Positions 10,303-19,514 of a stretch of DNA of 64,000 bases are shown here, piece after piece. Position 1 is the stretch's first letter; each line of letters starts with the position of its first letter. Location of the stretch: positions 101,312-165,311 of the forward strand of contig CAVVPU010000221.1 in the NCBI GenBank assembly GCA_963750015.1, in the 5' to 3' direction. This stretch comes from CAVVNC01 sp963750015. GTDB lineage: Bacteria > Desulfobacterota > Syntrophorhabdia > Syntrophorhabdales > WCHB1-27. The position numbers and the translations under genes were made by a program. A model generated the notes under the pieces. It ran no database searches. It saw only the letters and a list, made by a program, of their open reading frames with translations, and was not told where the DNA came from.

Positions 10303-10310
10303 GGCAGGGC

Positions 10311-11051
10311 TCAAACGTCTCCGGGGTCGGGTGCTCCATTTTGAAGCCCCCGAAGCATTTCAAAAAACCCGTGACTCATCAAACACGCGTATTCTTCCGC
10401 TTTTGCGGGGTGGGCCATGAGCTCCACTTCTCTGGCTCTTGCAAGCTCGACAACGCGAATCAGGCGGCCAGAGTGAAGATTTTGGGAAAGGGCAAAGAAG
10501 AAGTCCGTCAAACGATACCTTTTGGAGAGCCATAGGTCGACAAGACTGCGATACCCTCTGTTGAGCGGACCTTTCTCTCCCTGTTGGAAAGAGAAGTTCC
10601 GCCGCACCCTCTCCCCATGGGGAATGATATTGTCCACCAGGACGTTCGTGCACAGGTGCAGATGCAGGTGCCCGTCGATGTGGGAAGGAGGCCTCCCGTA
10701 AAGGCGTATGAATTCGTCAATCTGCGCTTTGCAGACGTAATCGAACTGCTTACGGAGAAAGGGGTTATAGAGCAAGAGTGAATACTTGCTGAACGTGAGA
10801 AATCGAGCTACCCTTTCATGGTACCCCGATAGCAACCCGTTGCGGACAGAACCGGTAAAAGGCTGGCTTAGATTCAAATGCAAGCCGACGTCGAGTCCTT
10901 GTTCTGCCATGGCCATTTCGGCTGCCCGGTGGGAGTCTTCCATAAAGACCATTGCGCTGGCCGACGTGACCCTTCCCTTTCTGTAGCACGAGAGAGCGGC
11001 ATCCGTCTCGCTTTTGCCACGTCCCCAGTCATCAGCGTTGACAATGATCAT
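10311..11051 (-). CDS. ChbG/YdjC-family carbohydrate deacetylase (HpnK-like)
   Basis: A 246-residue protein with the ChbG/YdjC metal-site motifs in order: MIIVNADDWG at the N-terminus (metal Asp pair), GLHLNLSQP (His), HIDGHLHLHL (His cluster) and ELMAHPAKAEEY near the C-terminus. Known members remove acetyl groups from diacetylchitobiose or act on hopanoid sugars (HpnK); within this cluster a role in N-deacetylating the growing glycan is inferred. The ATG at 11051 has AGGAG and AAGGGAA upstream. Confidence 0.85.
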   Translation of the reverse strand: MIIVNADDWGRGKSETDAALSCYRKGRVTSASAMVFMEDSHRAAEMAMAEQGLDVGLHLNLSQPFTGSVRNGLLSGYHERVARFLTFSKYSLLLYNPFLRKQFDYVCKAQIDEFIRLYGRPPSHIDGHLHLHLCTNVLVDNIIPHGERVRRNFSFQQGEKGPLNRGYRSLVDLWLSKRYRLTDFFFALSQNLHSGRLIRVVELARAREVELMAHPAKAEEYACLMSHGFFEMLRGLQNGAPDPGDV

Positions 11052-11117
11052 ATTCCCTTTAAATGCTCCTGTGGGCAGAACGGAACGGGGAGGGATCGCA
11101 GATATCCAGGTCCCGGT

Positions 11118-12941
11118 CTATCGTTGCTCAATCAGTTTTCTTTGAAAGAGCTCGCTCGTGAGGAGGCGGTGGATTTCCCACGTATAATTCCTGCGGCCCT
11201 CAATGTGACTGGTGACCATCTCTTCGACGGAGCGTTTTTTCAAATATGGCCTGCCAAGCGTCCGTGAATCGAGCAGGACGTCCTTGAGGTACTGAAACAG
11301 GTTATCCCTGTACCAAACTCGAAAGTGGGAGAATTTATGTCGCCCAAGGAATAGCCGGTCCAGATGCAGCGGTGACAGGATGTGGTCCACGCAGGATGCC
11401 CACTGCGGCATCCCATAGTCGTATGCATATTCCGCTTTGAACGTGAACGCCTTATAGAGATGGCGACACTTCGTAATGAAAGGAGTGGGACGATAAAGAA
11501 GGCCGAGATCCGTCGGTATAAGGGACAAGGCTTCGTTGCCGTCGGCTATGAGGCGGAAGCATGGTTTCCTGGTCGCCAGAGCATCCGGCGGGGCCTGATA
11601 GACGAGCGAAACGAGGTTGTTATCCAGGTAGGGAGACCTCGGTGTGAGCTGCGACATCTCCACCGACAATCGCGAATAGTGGTGCCACGGCACTTGCTTG
11701 GAGGCTATAAAAGAAAGGTGATGACCTCTGCTTTCGTTCTCATAGGTTGTGGAAGCGTCTTGCACCAGTCGAGCAAAGCCCGGCTCGAGTAGACTCTCTT
11801 CGAACCCGTGCGGACCGAACGCCACATTTCCCCTCAGAATTTCAGACCCATAGTTCCCGGTGAGGCGGATAGGAGCAATGCCACTTGCGATTCTGTTGAC
11901 ATAGAGCTCTGCCGAGCCGGTGACATCCATCGTACCGTCGGAAACAAAAACAGCTTTCTCGGCCAAAGCCGGAAACTCGTCAAAAAATGAAGACCCCACA
12001 ACAATAGTCTCGTGGGATTGGCCACATACATTTGCCACCTTTCGTGCAATTACAACGTCTGTACAGTCGCGGTAGGCGCTGCCGAAGGTGTAGCAGGGAA
12101 GGCTATTCCGCTCACGGCCTGTCCAGGCCATAATCATCCTTCCGTCCAGCCCGCCAGTCAAAGAGATCCCTATCCTCGGCCCTCTGAGATATCTGGGAAG
12201 TATTGCAGAAAAGGTTTCCTTCAGTCTTGCATAGTACTCGGACCCGCTCAGAAGAGGCTGGCTCTCCCAGTCGGACCAGTCAAAGTAAGCCTTCTTTCCG
12301 GCGATCCTTCTTTCGGCAAACGTCCATAAGGAACCTCCCGGTAGCAGGGAAATTCCAGGGAAAAGGGTCCTGTTTCGCAACACACAACCGCATGAGAATG
12401 TCTCCGCCAAACTGCTCATGTCGGTTTCGCGCAAGTGCGGCAGGACCTCCAGGAGCGACTTGGCCTCGGAAGAGAAATAGAGCCTGTCAGAGGACTCATA
12501 AAAATAGATGCGTCCCATTCCGTATCGGTCGTTGAACAAAAAGGATCTGCCCAGGCGGCTGTCCATCACGACCCCACTGAACCAGCCGTTAAGTCCCTTG
12601 ACGAAGTCGGGCCCCTCCTCCTCGTAAAGATGAACGAGATAGGCCGCTTTGTCGGCCGAACATTCATGGCCCCGGGCTTTAAGCATGTCGATTTCGAGCG
12701 GGTCCTCGAAGTCCTCCCCTGTGAATATCACACAAATGTCTTTCGCCTCGTTCCATACCGGCATACAGTCAGAAAAAGAGCCTTTGTGGCCTACCCATCC
12801 GACGAATAGGCCGAGTTGCGTGCTCACATAAGTTCCTGAAATATAAGCAGATTCGTGCATCATGCACTTGACCATGCGCTGAAGCGTATGGTTATTCTGC
12901 TCGCAGGGATCGGCACTTATGAATCCGGTTATGCCTGGCAT
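11118..12941 (-). CDS. Asparagine-synthase-like protein lacking the N-terminal cysteine
   Basis: 607 residues with the two-domain asparagine synthetase plan: class II amidotransferase domain (about 1-200, with FNDRYGMGRIYFYES and LYFSSEAKSLL) and ATP-pyrophosphatase-like synthase domain (about 230-560). Two key places are changed. The mature N-terminus is Met-Pro-Gly-Ile-Thr-Gly where working glutaminases have Cys at position 2, and the usual SGGLDS loop reads TGGLDGR (about residue 258). It therefore probably does not use glutamine and may form a different amide or adenylate. AsnB-like genes recur in exopolysaccharide clusters, where their function is not settled. Confidence 0.82.
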   Translation of the reverse strand: MPGITGFISADPCEQNNHTLQRMVKCMMHESAYISGTYVSTQLGLFVGWVGHKGSFSDCMPVWNEAKDICVIFTGEDFEDPLEIDMLKARGHECSADKAAYLVHLYEEEGPDFVKGLNGWFSGVVMDSRLGRSFLFNDRYGMGRIYFYESSDRLYFSSEAKSLLEVLPHLRETDMSSLAETFSCGCVLRNRTLFPGISLLPGGSLWTFAERRIAGKKAYFDWSDWESQPLLSGSEYYARLKETFSAILPRYLRGPRIGISLTGGLDGRMIMAWTGRERNSLPCYTFGSAYRDCTDVVIARKVANVCGQSHETIVVGSSFFDEFPALAEKAVFVSDGTMDVTGSAELYVNRIASGIAPIRLTGNYGSEILRGNVAFGPHGFEESLLEPGFARLVQDASTTYENESRGHHLSFIASKQVPWHHYSRLSVEMSQLTPRSPYLDNNLVSLVYQAPPDALATRKPCFRLIADGNEALSLIPTDLGLLYRPTPFITKCRHLYKAFTFKAEYAYDYGMPQWASCVDHILSPLHLDRLFLGRHKFSHFRVWYRDNLFQYLKDVLLDSRTLGRPYLKKRSVEEMVTSHIEGRRNYTWEIHRLLTSELFQRKLIEQR

Positions 12942-13002
12942 ATCTATCCTTCGACTCGATTTCTGAAGTGGCCGATGAGTGCGACCATGGTCACGGAAAA
13001 CT

Positions 13003-13908
13003 CTAAGCTTTGGTGTCCGATTTGAATCCTCGATTGTACCACGCGTTGCGGATAAGACGGACCTTCGAGAGGATTGGCTCCGGGACGTGGTCCACTACTC
13101 CCTTATGGAGACCCAATTGAAAGGCCGCCCGACCGACGGCTGTCAAGGGAACGTAGTAACGAGGCACATTGATGCGTTGAAATGCGTTACGCTCTTTAAA
13201 ATCGGTGACGCTGTCCGATCGCCTTTTTCCATAAGAATAACTCGAGTATACGAGATAAGGGATGGACCGCTCGGCGCAGGAGCGAACTGCCTGGGCGACC
13301 AGTGCATTTGTCGGTGCTTTGTCCCTTTGTCCGATCATGGAAACAATGTTCATTAGACCTGCCTGAGTGCGAGTTTCGTCAGCCACGAGTTTAGCGAAAC
13401 CAATCAGATGGTCCTCGAGGAAAGCCCCAATAAAGACGCTACTGTCGAGAAACGTCGCTTCTTCCCGATGGACCGTCTCGATGTCCTTACCATAGTGGGA
13501 GAAAGGCCTGCCCTGGCGGACGGGACACTCGTTGTAGACTTCCCATATTCCCTTAACCAGGTTTGCGTCGAATGGGACTTCCCGGACCACAACCCCCTTC
13601 TTCTCGGCTTGTTTGGCCTTGTTTCGGGCTTTGAAGCCTATTTGGCTATTCCACCATTGTTCGAAGGTGGTTATTTGTATTGCGGCGAAATTGTGCCATT
13701 CCATGGGGTAGGGATATTTCGGCGCGGTTTCAGGTAGTCTTTGCGTGAAGGTGAAAAGATCGATCCCTGTTCGGGTTCTTTTCAGGTCTTCCAGCAGCGA
13801 ACTCGGATTTTCCAGAAACTGGTATCCATCCGCCTCGAGACGCGCCACCCGTAGCAGCCGGCCCTTAACCCTAATGTCCGTGTCGCAAATTCTCATCAGT
13901 GAATGCAT
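13003..13908 (-). CDS. GNAT/FemAB-like putative acyl- or aminoacyltransferase
   Basis: 301 residues. The central part reads WWNSQIGFKARNKAKQAEKKG, then VYNECPVRQGRPFSHYG and SVFIGAFLEDHLIGFAKLV, a pattern of the FemAB/GNAT fold often seen in exopolysaccharide loci. No CoA-loop motif is conserved well enough for a firm substrate. The ATG at 13908 is used (AGGAG 11 nt upstream); a TTG at 13914 is possible. It overlaps the end of the preceding gene by 13 nt, so the two are likely translated together. Confidence 0.65.
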   Translation of the reverse strand: MHSLMRICDTDIRVKGRLLRVARLEADGYQFLENPSSLLEDLKRTRTGIDLFTFTQRLPETAPKYPYPMEWHNFAAIQITTFEQWWNSQIGFKARNKAKQAEKKGVVVREVPFDANLVKGIWEVYNECPVRQGRPFSHYGKDIETVHREEATFLDSSVFIGAFLEDHLIGFAKLVADETRTQAGLMNIVSMIGQRDKAPTNALVAQAVRSCAERSIPYLVYSSYSYGKRRSDSVTDFKERNAFQRINVPRYYVPLTAVGRAAFQLGLHKGVVDHVPEPILSKVRLIRNAWYNRGFKSDTKA

Positions 13909-15122
13909 AGACAACTAGTCTCCTCTCTCAACGTGTCGACTTCTGCCCAGTTTAGTCTCAGTAATAAGAGCGCGAGTGCCCTGTAGGTGGTAGCCTGGGC
14001 CCAATGGATCATAGGCGCCTTCAACGCGACAAGCGGATACCGCATGAAGTAAAAGTAACCGCGCCGGTCCTGCATATTTTTGAGAGTCCACGCTGCCACC
14101 GTTATGGCAAGATCGAGCGACGTCTCGTCGCCGCCCGAGAAATTGACGAGGGTTTCGACGGCCTGAGAAGCGCATTGGCTATCGATCGGGTAGATTCTGT
14201 CGTGGTAATACTTAGGCCTTCCTGTCGGCTCGAAGAAGTTACTTTTGAAGAACTCAAAGCCTCTTCTTAGTTGATCTTCGTAAGTTCTGTCATTGGTATT
14301 TTCGATGTAACATAGAAGACCGTCCAAAATGTATCCGGTGTGGAAACTATCGATCCAGCGATACTTCGGCTCCTCACCGTAGTACCACGATCCATCAGAC
14401 AATTGGCGAGTGCACGTGTACTTCACGGCTTCACGGGCCACCCCCAAGTACTCGTCTTTGCCGCAAAGCCTTCCGGTCCGTGCCAATGTTGCTGCCGCCA
14501 GCATACTCTGATTGTGGATTGTACAATCTCCTTTGCCAAAAGGTGTATAGTTTATGCAAAAGCCGGAAGATGTCCGGTTTCTCGGCCTTTCAGTGATCCA
14601 TCGGCAAATGCTTTCGGCAATTTCTAAATACTCGCTTTCGCCCAACGTTTCATAAGCTTCGAGGAATGCCTGTCCGATAAGGCTGGTCCAGACGGTGATC
14701 GGTTCGTGCTTTGCCTGTCTGCCTGCGCGACTGGCAAAATCGAACATCTTGCCCCAGCAGTACTCCTCAAAGCCAGGGGACCTGTGGTCTTTAAGCCACC
14801 TAAGACAGGCGATTGCTTTTTGCCTGTAGCGGTCCTCCCCGGTGGCCTTCAACATCGTGAGATATCCCCATGCCATATATCCTCGGCCGATGCACGAATC
14901 CAGAGGTTTTACGCCCAAGGCGGGCCTGATGTTGATCGGACTGCGCCATACCGCTTGTTGCAGCAACCTGTCAAAGAATAGGTTCCCAAATGTCAGGGGT
15001 CTCAGAAACGAGGTAAGGCCATCCGCCGGATCGTATCCCTTGTAGTCGTGATCTTCCACCCACTTCTCGAGCCTTTTTATGCTTTCTTCAAGAATTGGCT
15101 TCATTACTTTCGTTGATGACAT
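13896..15122 (-). CDS. Six-hairpin (alpha/alpha-toroid) glycosidase-like protein, VpsJ-like
   Basis: 408 residues of helical hairpins with repeated aromatic motifs: CIGRGYMAWGYL, EEYCWGKMFDF, TVWTSLIGQAFLEAYE, CTIHNQSMLAAATL, GSWYYGEEPKYRWIDSFHTGYILDGL and SQCASQAVETLVNFS. This is the (alpha/alpha)6-barrel pattern of polysaccharide-cluster proteins such as VpsJ and of unsaturated-glycan hydrolases. There is no signal peptide, so it would act in the cytoplasm. Whether it is a hydrolase or a binding scaffold is unknown. The ATG at 15122 follows AGAGG. Confidence 0.62.
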   Translation of the reverse strand: MSSTKVMKPILEESIKRLEKWVEDHDYKGYDPADGLTSFLRPLTFGNLFFDRLLQQAVWRSPINIRPALGVKPLDSCIGRGYMAWGYLTMLKATGEDRYRQKAIACLRWLKDHRSPGFEEYCWGKMFDFASRAGRQAKHEPITVWTSLIGQAFLEAYETLGESEYLEIAESICRWITERPRNRTSSGFCINYTPFGKGDCTIHNQSMLAAATLARTGRLCGKDEYLGVAREAVKYTCTRQLSDGSWYYGEEPKYRWIDSFHTGYILDGLLCYIENTNDRTYEDQLRRGFEFFKSNFFEPTGRPKYYHDRIYPIDSQCASQAVETLVNFSGGDETSLDLAITVAAWTLKNMQDRRGYFYFMRYPLVALKAPMIHWAQATTYRALALLLLRLNWAEVDTLREETSCLCIH

Positions 15123-15131
15123 ACGTGCCTC

Positions 15132-16058
15132 TTATGACGCGCGGCGATCGAGCGCGGTCTCAAAGCCGAGAATCTTCTTCAGCCTCCGCTTTTGCTCCTG
15201 GCGAACGAACCCTTTCAACTCGGTCGAGATTGAAGCTCTCGTCCTCGTGATCATGGCCGTCGCGAATCCGAGGAAAAGCAGGATTCCCCCTAAGGCGTAG
15301 GGCCGTTTCGTCATTTGATAAAACACGCGCGTGATCTCCCATAGAGGGTGGTTACCCAGGCAGTAGTCCTTGTTGCCCTGCCTCCACCACGTCCTGAGGG
15401 GCCCCGTATTGCCGGTCCCCATCTTGCGATGGTGGATGCATACCTTGTCCACGAAAGTCTTTGTCTTCCATCCCTTCATCCTCGCAGTGGTAACGGCAAC
15501 CCAATCTATGCCGCCAGCTCTGATCGGACGATATCCCCCAATTTCCTCAAAGCAGGACCGCCTGAACAGTTGGCAGGCTCCGGAAACGTGCTCGATATTC
15601 GTAAAGCGATAGTCGTAGTGCTTTCCGTTTTCGACAAAAGGGGTGCCGGCCACTCCGAGATCAGGGTCGTCGGAAAACTTGTCAATGAGAAATTCGAGGT
15701 AGTCACGGTCAAACGAGATGTCACCATCAAGGTTCCCGATAACTTCGTACGGCAATTCTTTGACTCTCTCGTACCCGGCATCGAAGCAACCGACCTTTGC
15801 CGCGAAATGTCTGTCTCCGTGTTCCGGCATTCGAATAAGATCCATCCATGGATATTCGGGCAGATACTGCTTGACTATATCGTCGGTCCTATCCGTCGAA
15901 CCATCGCTCACGATTATCCATTTCTTCGGTAAGCACGTTTGGGAAATCATCGATCTGATGGTGTCGTCGATGCTCCTTTCCTCGTTTCTCGCCGGCGTAA
16001 TCAGCACGTACGAAATTCTCTCCTTCTCTCTTGTTAATTCGTTCATCTGCCCATCCAT
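15132..16058 (-). CDS. Glycosyltransferase family 2 with C-terminal membrane helix
   Basis: 308 residues from the ATG at 16058 (a second ATG at 16046 is equally plausible). GT2 motifs are clear: YVLITPARNEERSIDDTI, WIIVSDGSTDRTDDI, GNLDGDISFDRDY (the DXD site) and GACQLFRRSCFEEIGGYRP. A hydrophobic segment near residues 260-280 (GGILLFLGFATAMI) would anchor it to the inner membrane. It would add a sugar during repeat-unit assembly. Confidence 0.88.
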   Translation of the reverse strand: MDGQMNELTREKERISYVLITPARNEERSIDDTIRSMISQTCLPKKWIIVSDGSTDRTDDIVKQYLPEYPWMDLIRMPEHGDRHFAAKVGCFDAGYERVKELPYEVIGNLDGDISFDRDYLEFLIDKFSDDPDLGVAGTPFVENGKHYDYRFTNIEHVSGACQLFRRSCFEEIGGYRPIRAGGIDWVAVTTARMKGWKTKTFVDKVCIHHRKMGTGNTGPLRTWWRQGNKDYCLGNHPLWEITRVFYQMTKRPYALGGILLFLGFATAMITRTRASISTELKGFVRQEQKRRLKKILGFETALDRRAS

Positions 16059-16151
16059 ATGCTCAAGGTGACGAGAACTGATCGTTCGACACCGATACTC
16101 CTTGAATGTTCCCGCTTTCCCTTTGTCCACCGATCATCCTGTGATCGGCCG

Positions 16152-17444
16152 TTAGCGGCCAAGCCGCCCTGCAAGGCCGTCAACCATACTAAGGTAGATA
16201 TCTTTCTTGATATCCCAGCTATACTCCCGGTCCACGAGTGAGCGCGCTCGGTCGGCCAGGCCTTCGCGCAGATCGCTGTCTCGCGCCATCTCCACCATGG
16301 CACGTCCAAGGCCTTCTTCATCTTCCGGCTCGAAAAACTTCACTACCGAGTCGTTGAAATAGTGCCGGTCAATCTTGGTTCCCGAAACGAGAAGTGGTAC
16401 GCCGAGGAGCATGAATTCGAGTATCTTTGTGCTGAAGGCCTCTCCGCCGAAGGAGTCGTTCCGTTTTGGCACTACCCCGAGGTCGGCATTTGCCATAGCT
16501 TCCGCAATCTGCTCCTTTGGGCTCATGTCATGCATGAACACCCGGCCCTGAAGGCTTAAGTCCCGAACTATCGCTTCGAGAAGGGCCTTGGAGTCGCCTC
16601 TGCCGTGGATGTGAAACTCGGCGTGGGGTATTTCGTCCTTGACTTGCGCAAATGCCCGAAGGGCGACATCGAGACCCTGGTGCCAATTGAGCGTGCCCGG
16701 ATACATCATGATGAACCTGCCGTCGGTGCGCGTCCGTGGCCGGGCATAGAAAGTCCCGGGATCCGGATAGTTCATGATGACGGAGCACTTTCCGTTTTTC
16801 ACCGAGCGGTTCAGCGTCTCCTTCCAGATGTGGTTGGAGATAATGACTCTATCCGCAAACTTCACCGAAAGTTTCTCCATAAGGATGAGCAGCTTGTAAA
16901 GAAAAGAATCCTTATCGGTTCCAAATTTAGCAGCGTAGAACTCGGGTACGATGTCATGAATGTCGAGGATCACCTGGCTGCCGGTCAGTTTAGGCAACCA
17001 TGCGGCAAAGACCTCAAAATCCGGCACCGAATGCACGTGAACCACATCATACGGATCCGATCTGTGCCTGCGGCTCAGGAAGACGGAGGACTTGACAAAA
17101 AACCTGGAAAGGCGGAGGAGGAAGGATAGCTTACCTTTCTCGTTCCGTTCACGCTTTTGAATCCGGAAAACATTCACGTCTTTGATACAGGCATACTCCT
17201 CCTGGCCTTCCTGGCCGATCGCTATCACGTCTACATAGTCACCCCTTCGAGCAAGAGTTTCCGCATACCTGCTCACGCGGGCATCAATATCATAAAAGCT
17301 GTACGAAAGCATACAGACACGAAGTGGCCTTCGCGTGCCTTGAGGAGATCGGGGGTGGAGCGAGATTGAAGCGTCCTGCGTGTTGGAATCCGCAGTTTGG
17401 ACTGAGCCATTGTTCGGCTGGCAGGTCAAGAACACTGGAAGCAT
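16152..17444 (-). CDS. Glycosyltransferase family 4
   Basis: 430 residues. N-terminal GT-B domain: RVCMLSYSFYDIDARVSRYAE and VVHVHSVPDFEVFAAW; C-terminal domain: FIMMYPGTLNWHQGLDVAL, EFHIHGRGD and the nucleotide-sugar motif GGEAFSTKILEFMLLGVPLLVS (Glu-x7-Glu region). The ATG overlaps the stop of the upstream aminotransferase by one base (TAATG), so translation is coupled. The first 40 residues are poorly structured and an internal start is possible. Confidence 0.88.
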   Translation of the reverse strand: MLPVFLTCQPNNGSVQTADSNTQDASISLHPRSPQGTRRPLRVCMLSYSFYDIDARVSRYAETLARRGDYVDVIAIGQEGQEEYACIKDVNVFRIQKRERNEKGKLSFLLRLSRFFVKSSVFLSRRHRSDPYDVVHVHSVPDFEVFAAWLPKLTGSQVILDIHDIVPEFYAAKFGTDKDSFLYKLLILMEKLSVKFADRVIISNHIWKETLNRSVKNGKCSVIMNYPDPGTFYARPRTRTDGRFIMMYPGTLNWHQGLDVALRAFAQVKDEIPHAEFHIHGRGDSKALLEAIVRDLSLQGRVFMHDMSPKEQIAEAMANADLGVVPKRNDSFGGEAFSTKILEFMLLGVPLLVSGTKIDRHYFNDSVVKFFEPEDEEGLGRAMVEMARDSDLREGLADRARSLVDREYSWDIKKDIYLSMVDGLAGRLGR

Positions 17445-18559
17445 TACCCCTTTTCTTGCCTCAATTGCTTTATCGTGTCAGTCACATAGCCGATCTGTTC
17501 CTCGCTGAGTTCGGGGAACATGGGAAGGGAGACGAATTCGCCGGCGCATCGTTCTGCGACGGGAAAGTCGCCCTCCCTGTATCCTAGGGAACGATATGCA
17601 CCGGTCAGATGCAAAGGCACGGGGTAATGGATGCCTGTGGCTATGCCCTTTTCGCCGAGGCCGGCCATCAAGGCGTCCCGATCTTTTACGCGGATCGCGT
17701 ATATATGATAGACGTGCTCTGCATAGTCTGCTTCGGCCGGCAGTATCACATTATCAACAGCTCCCGATAGGAACTTCCCGTAGGTTGCGGCGTTTTTGCG
17801 GCGGGATGCGTTCCACGAGTCAATATACTTCAGCTTAACGCTCAGCACGGCCGCCTGAAAACCATCCATGCGCGCGTTCCAGCCTATCATGTTGTGGTGG
17901 TACTTCTTTTCCTGGCCGTGATCGCGAAACATCCTTATCCTGTCGGCGATTTCGTCGTCGTTCGTCACCACGGCCCCGGCTTCTCCGTAAGCACCGAGGT
18001 TCTTCCCCGGGTAGAAACTGAAACAGCCGGCGTCGCCGACGGAGCCGGCATTCCTCTTCTTGTATACCGCGCCGTGAGCCTGGCATGCGTCCTCGATCAC
18101 GACAAGCCCATGTTTGCGGGCAATGGCGATGATGGGGTCCATGTCGGCCGTCTGGCCGAAGAGGTGGACCGGGATGAGAGCCTTCGTTTTCGGGGTGATA
18201 GCCGCCTCAAGACGGCCCGGGTCCATATTGTAGGTAGACTCTTCGATGTCGACAAAGACCGGTGTGGCGCCACAGAAGGTGATTGCTTCCGCCGTCGCGA
18301 TAAATGTGTCCGGCACCGTGATCACTTCATCGCCTGGGCTCACACCGGCGGCGAGGAGGGTTGCCCAGAGTGCCTCTGTACCGCTACCAACGGCGATGCT
18401 GTGCTTGGTCCCGCAGAATCCGGCGAACTCTTTCTCGAATTGGGCCACGAAGGGACCACCGGCGAAGGCCGTCTTTTCAAGCACCTCGTTGAAGGCCGCC
18501 TGGATTTCGTCTTTGATGGACAGGTACTGTGACTTGAGATCGAGAAAGGGTACGTTCAT
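17444..18559 (-). CDS. DegT/DnrJ/EryC1/StrS-family sugar aminotransferase
   Basis: 371 residues of a PLP-dependent nucleotide-sugar aminotransferase. It starts VPFLDLKSQY, has AVGSGTEALWATLLAAG (phosphate binding), VIEDACQAHGA (cofactor Asp) and CFSFYPGKNLGAYGEAGAV, where the lysine is the Schiff-base residue. The closest familiar type is WbpE-like enzymes making 3-amino sugars. It is the first gene of the minus-strand cluster; its ATG is preceded by AAGGAGTGAGTA. With the Gfo/Idh enzyme (2-943) and the hexapeptide acetyltransferase (20307-21002) it would complete an oxidise-aminate-acetylate route to an acetamido sugar. Confidence 0.92.
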   Translation of the reverse strand: MNVPFLDLKSQYLSIKDEIQAAFNEVLEKTAFAGGPFVAQFEKEFAGFCGTKHSIAVGSGTEALWATLLAAGVSPGDEVITVPDTFIATAEAITFCGATPVFVDIEESTYNMDPGRLEAAITPKTKALIPVHLFGQTADMDPIIAIARKHGLVVIEDACQAHGAVYKKRNAGSVGDAGCFSFYPGKNLGAYGEAGAVVTNDDEIADRIRMFRDHGQEKKYHHNMIGWNARMDGFQAAVLSVKLKYIDSWNASRRKNAATYGKFLSGAVDNVILPAEADYAEHVYHIYAIRVKDRDALMAGLGEKGIATGIHYPVPLHLTGAYRSLGYREGDFPVAERCAGEFVSLPMFPELSEEQIGYVTDTIKQLRQEKG

Positions 18560-19514
18560 TACTCACTCCTTGCTCCTCAGAAATAGGCGCTCTCTCACCG
18601 GGCGCCATCAGATCGACATCGGGCCGTCGTATCGCTCTATTCGCCAGCCCGCCGCTGTTATCGCCGATGTCTGCATTCTTTTGAACCTTTACGACCGCGC
18701 GGGAGACTGATTGTCCAGAATAGTTGCCGACTGCGAGCAGGCTACCGCCACTGGCACCATGAATCGACCCCTGTCGGGCTGCCAAAGCGTCTGTAGTAAC
18801 GGCCACCGGTCTTTTGCAAGGCATGTGCCGTCTCGCATATAGGACGAGACAAAATTGCATGTGACTCCATGCATTCTCGTCTCTGAATACGAAGAACTTA
18901 AGAGAGAACGATTTTAACCGGATGGGTCACTATTCATCCGGTACTCCTCTTGACAAGGGGAAACGGCCGACGTAGCCCGGCGCCGCACGCTCTCAAGAGG
19001 CCAGGTAAACCGAAACCCCCGAATCGGCATAACGCCATGGGCGGGTTAAGAACTGGAAAGGAGACCCCCCAAGCCGGTGCCGCAAAGGAACCTGACGGAA
19101 AAGCAGCCCTTGGCAAGATAACGGGCGGGTTCTGACGACTCGTTGACAAAAGCGTCAATTCCCCACCATCGGTAGGCAGCCGAAGGGCAGGTAAAACCTT
19201 CCATATACGGCTCGGAAAAATCTTCCCACCGCTTCGTAGGCAAGTGCGCGGCCTTTCGTCCGCGTCGGATCACCGTCTTCTTAAGTTTCTCCCGGTGAAG
19301 TCGATAAAGATCATAGCAAATGGGTGAACTGCCCCGATGTCAACACACCTTTGATCAGTAACCTCGCAGAATCCCCCTAGGTTAAGCACAAGGCTTTTGA
19401 GATGAGCCAGAACGATTTATGATGTTTTGATGATGAGCAAGATCGAGACGGACCGGTAACGGCCGTCTATCACTAACGGTTGGCAGTGTTCTAGAGCCAG
19501 GTTGTGGGGGCAGC
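18560..19514. promoter_or_regulatory. Divergent intergenic region between the two polysaccharide operons
   Basis: About 955 bp with no gene I can support separates the divergent first genes of the synthesis cluster (minus strand) and export operon (plus strand), so both promoters should lie here. A perfect 8-bp inverted repeat with a 10-nt spacer, ACCGGATG (18917-18924) and CATCCGGT (18935-18942), is a good operator or hairpin candidate. It is followed by the structured stretch described separately. I could not pick convincing sigma-70 or sigma-54 boxes. Confidence 0.5.
18946..19290 (+). ncRNA. Candidate structured RNA (leader of the export operon or independent)
   Basis: The stretch opens with an 8-bp perfect long-range stem, CCTCTTGA (18946-18953) with TCAAGAGG (18993-19000). 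More helices follow: GAACC with GGTTC enclosing a GCCC/GGGC hairpin (about 19088-19132), TTGAC with GTCAA around AAAAGC (19143-19158), and AGCCG with CGGCT flanking an AGGT-AAAACCT hairpin (19178-19213). No frame shows protein-like composition. I compared it by eye with the c-di-GMP, cobalamin, FMN, glycine, T-box, RNase P and SRP consensus sequences and found no match. The plus strand is assumed because it leads into the export operon. Confidence 0.35.

Noticed and set aside
18946..19290. Known riboswitch, group II intron, RNase P or SRP RNA
   Set aside because: Conserved cores of these classes could not be found on either strand.
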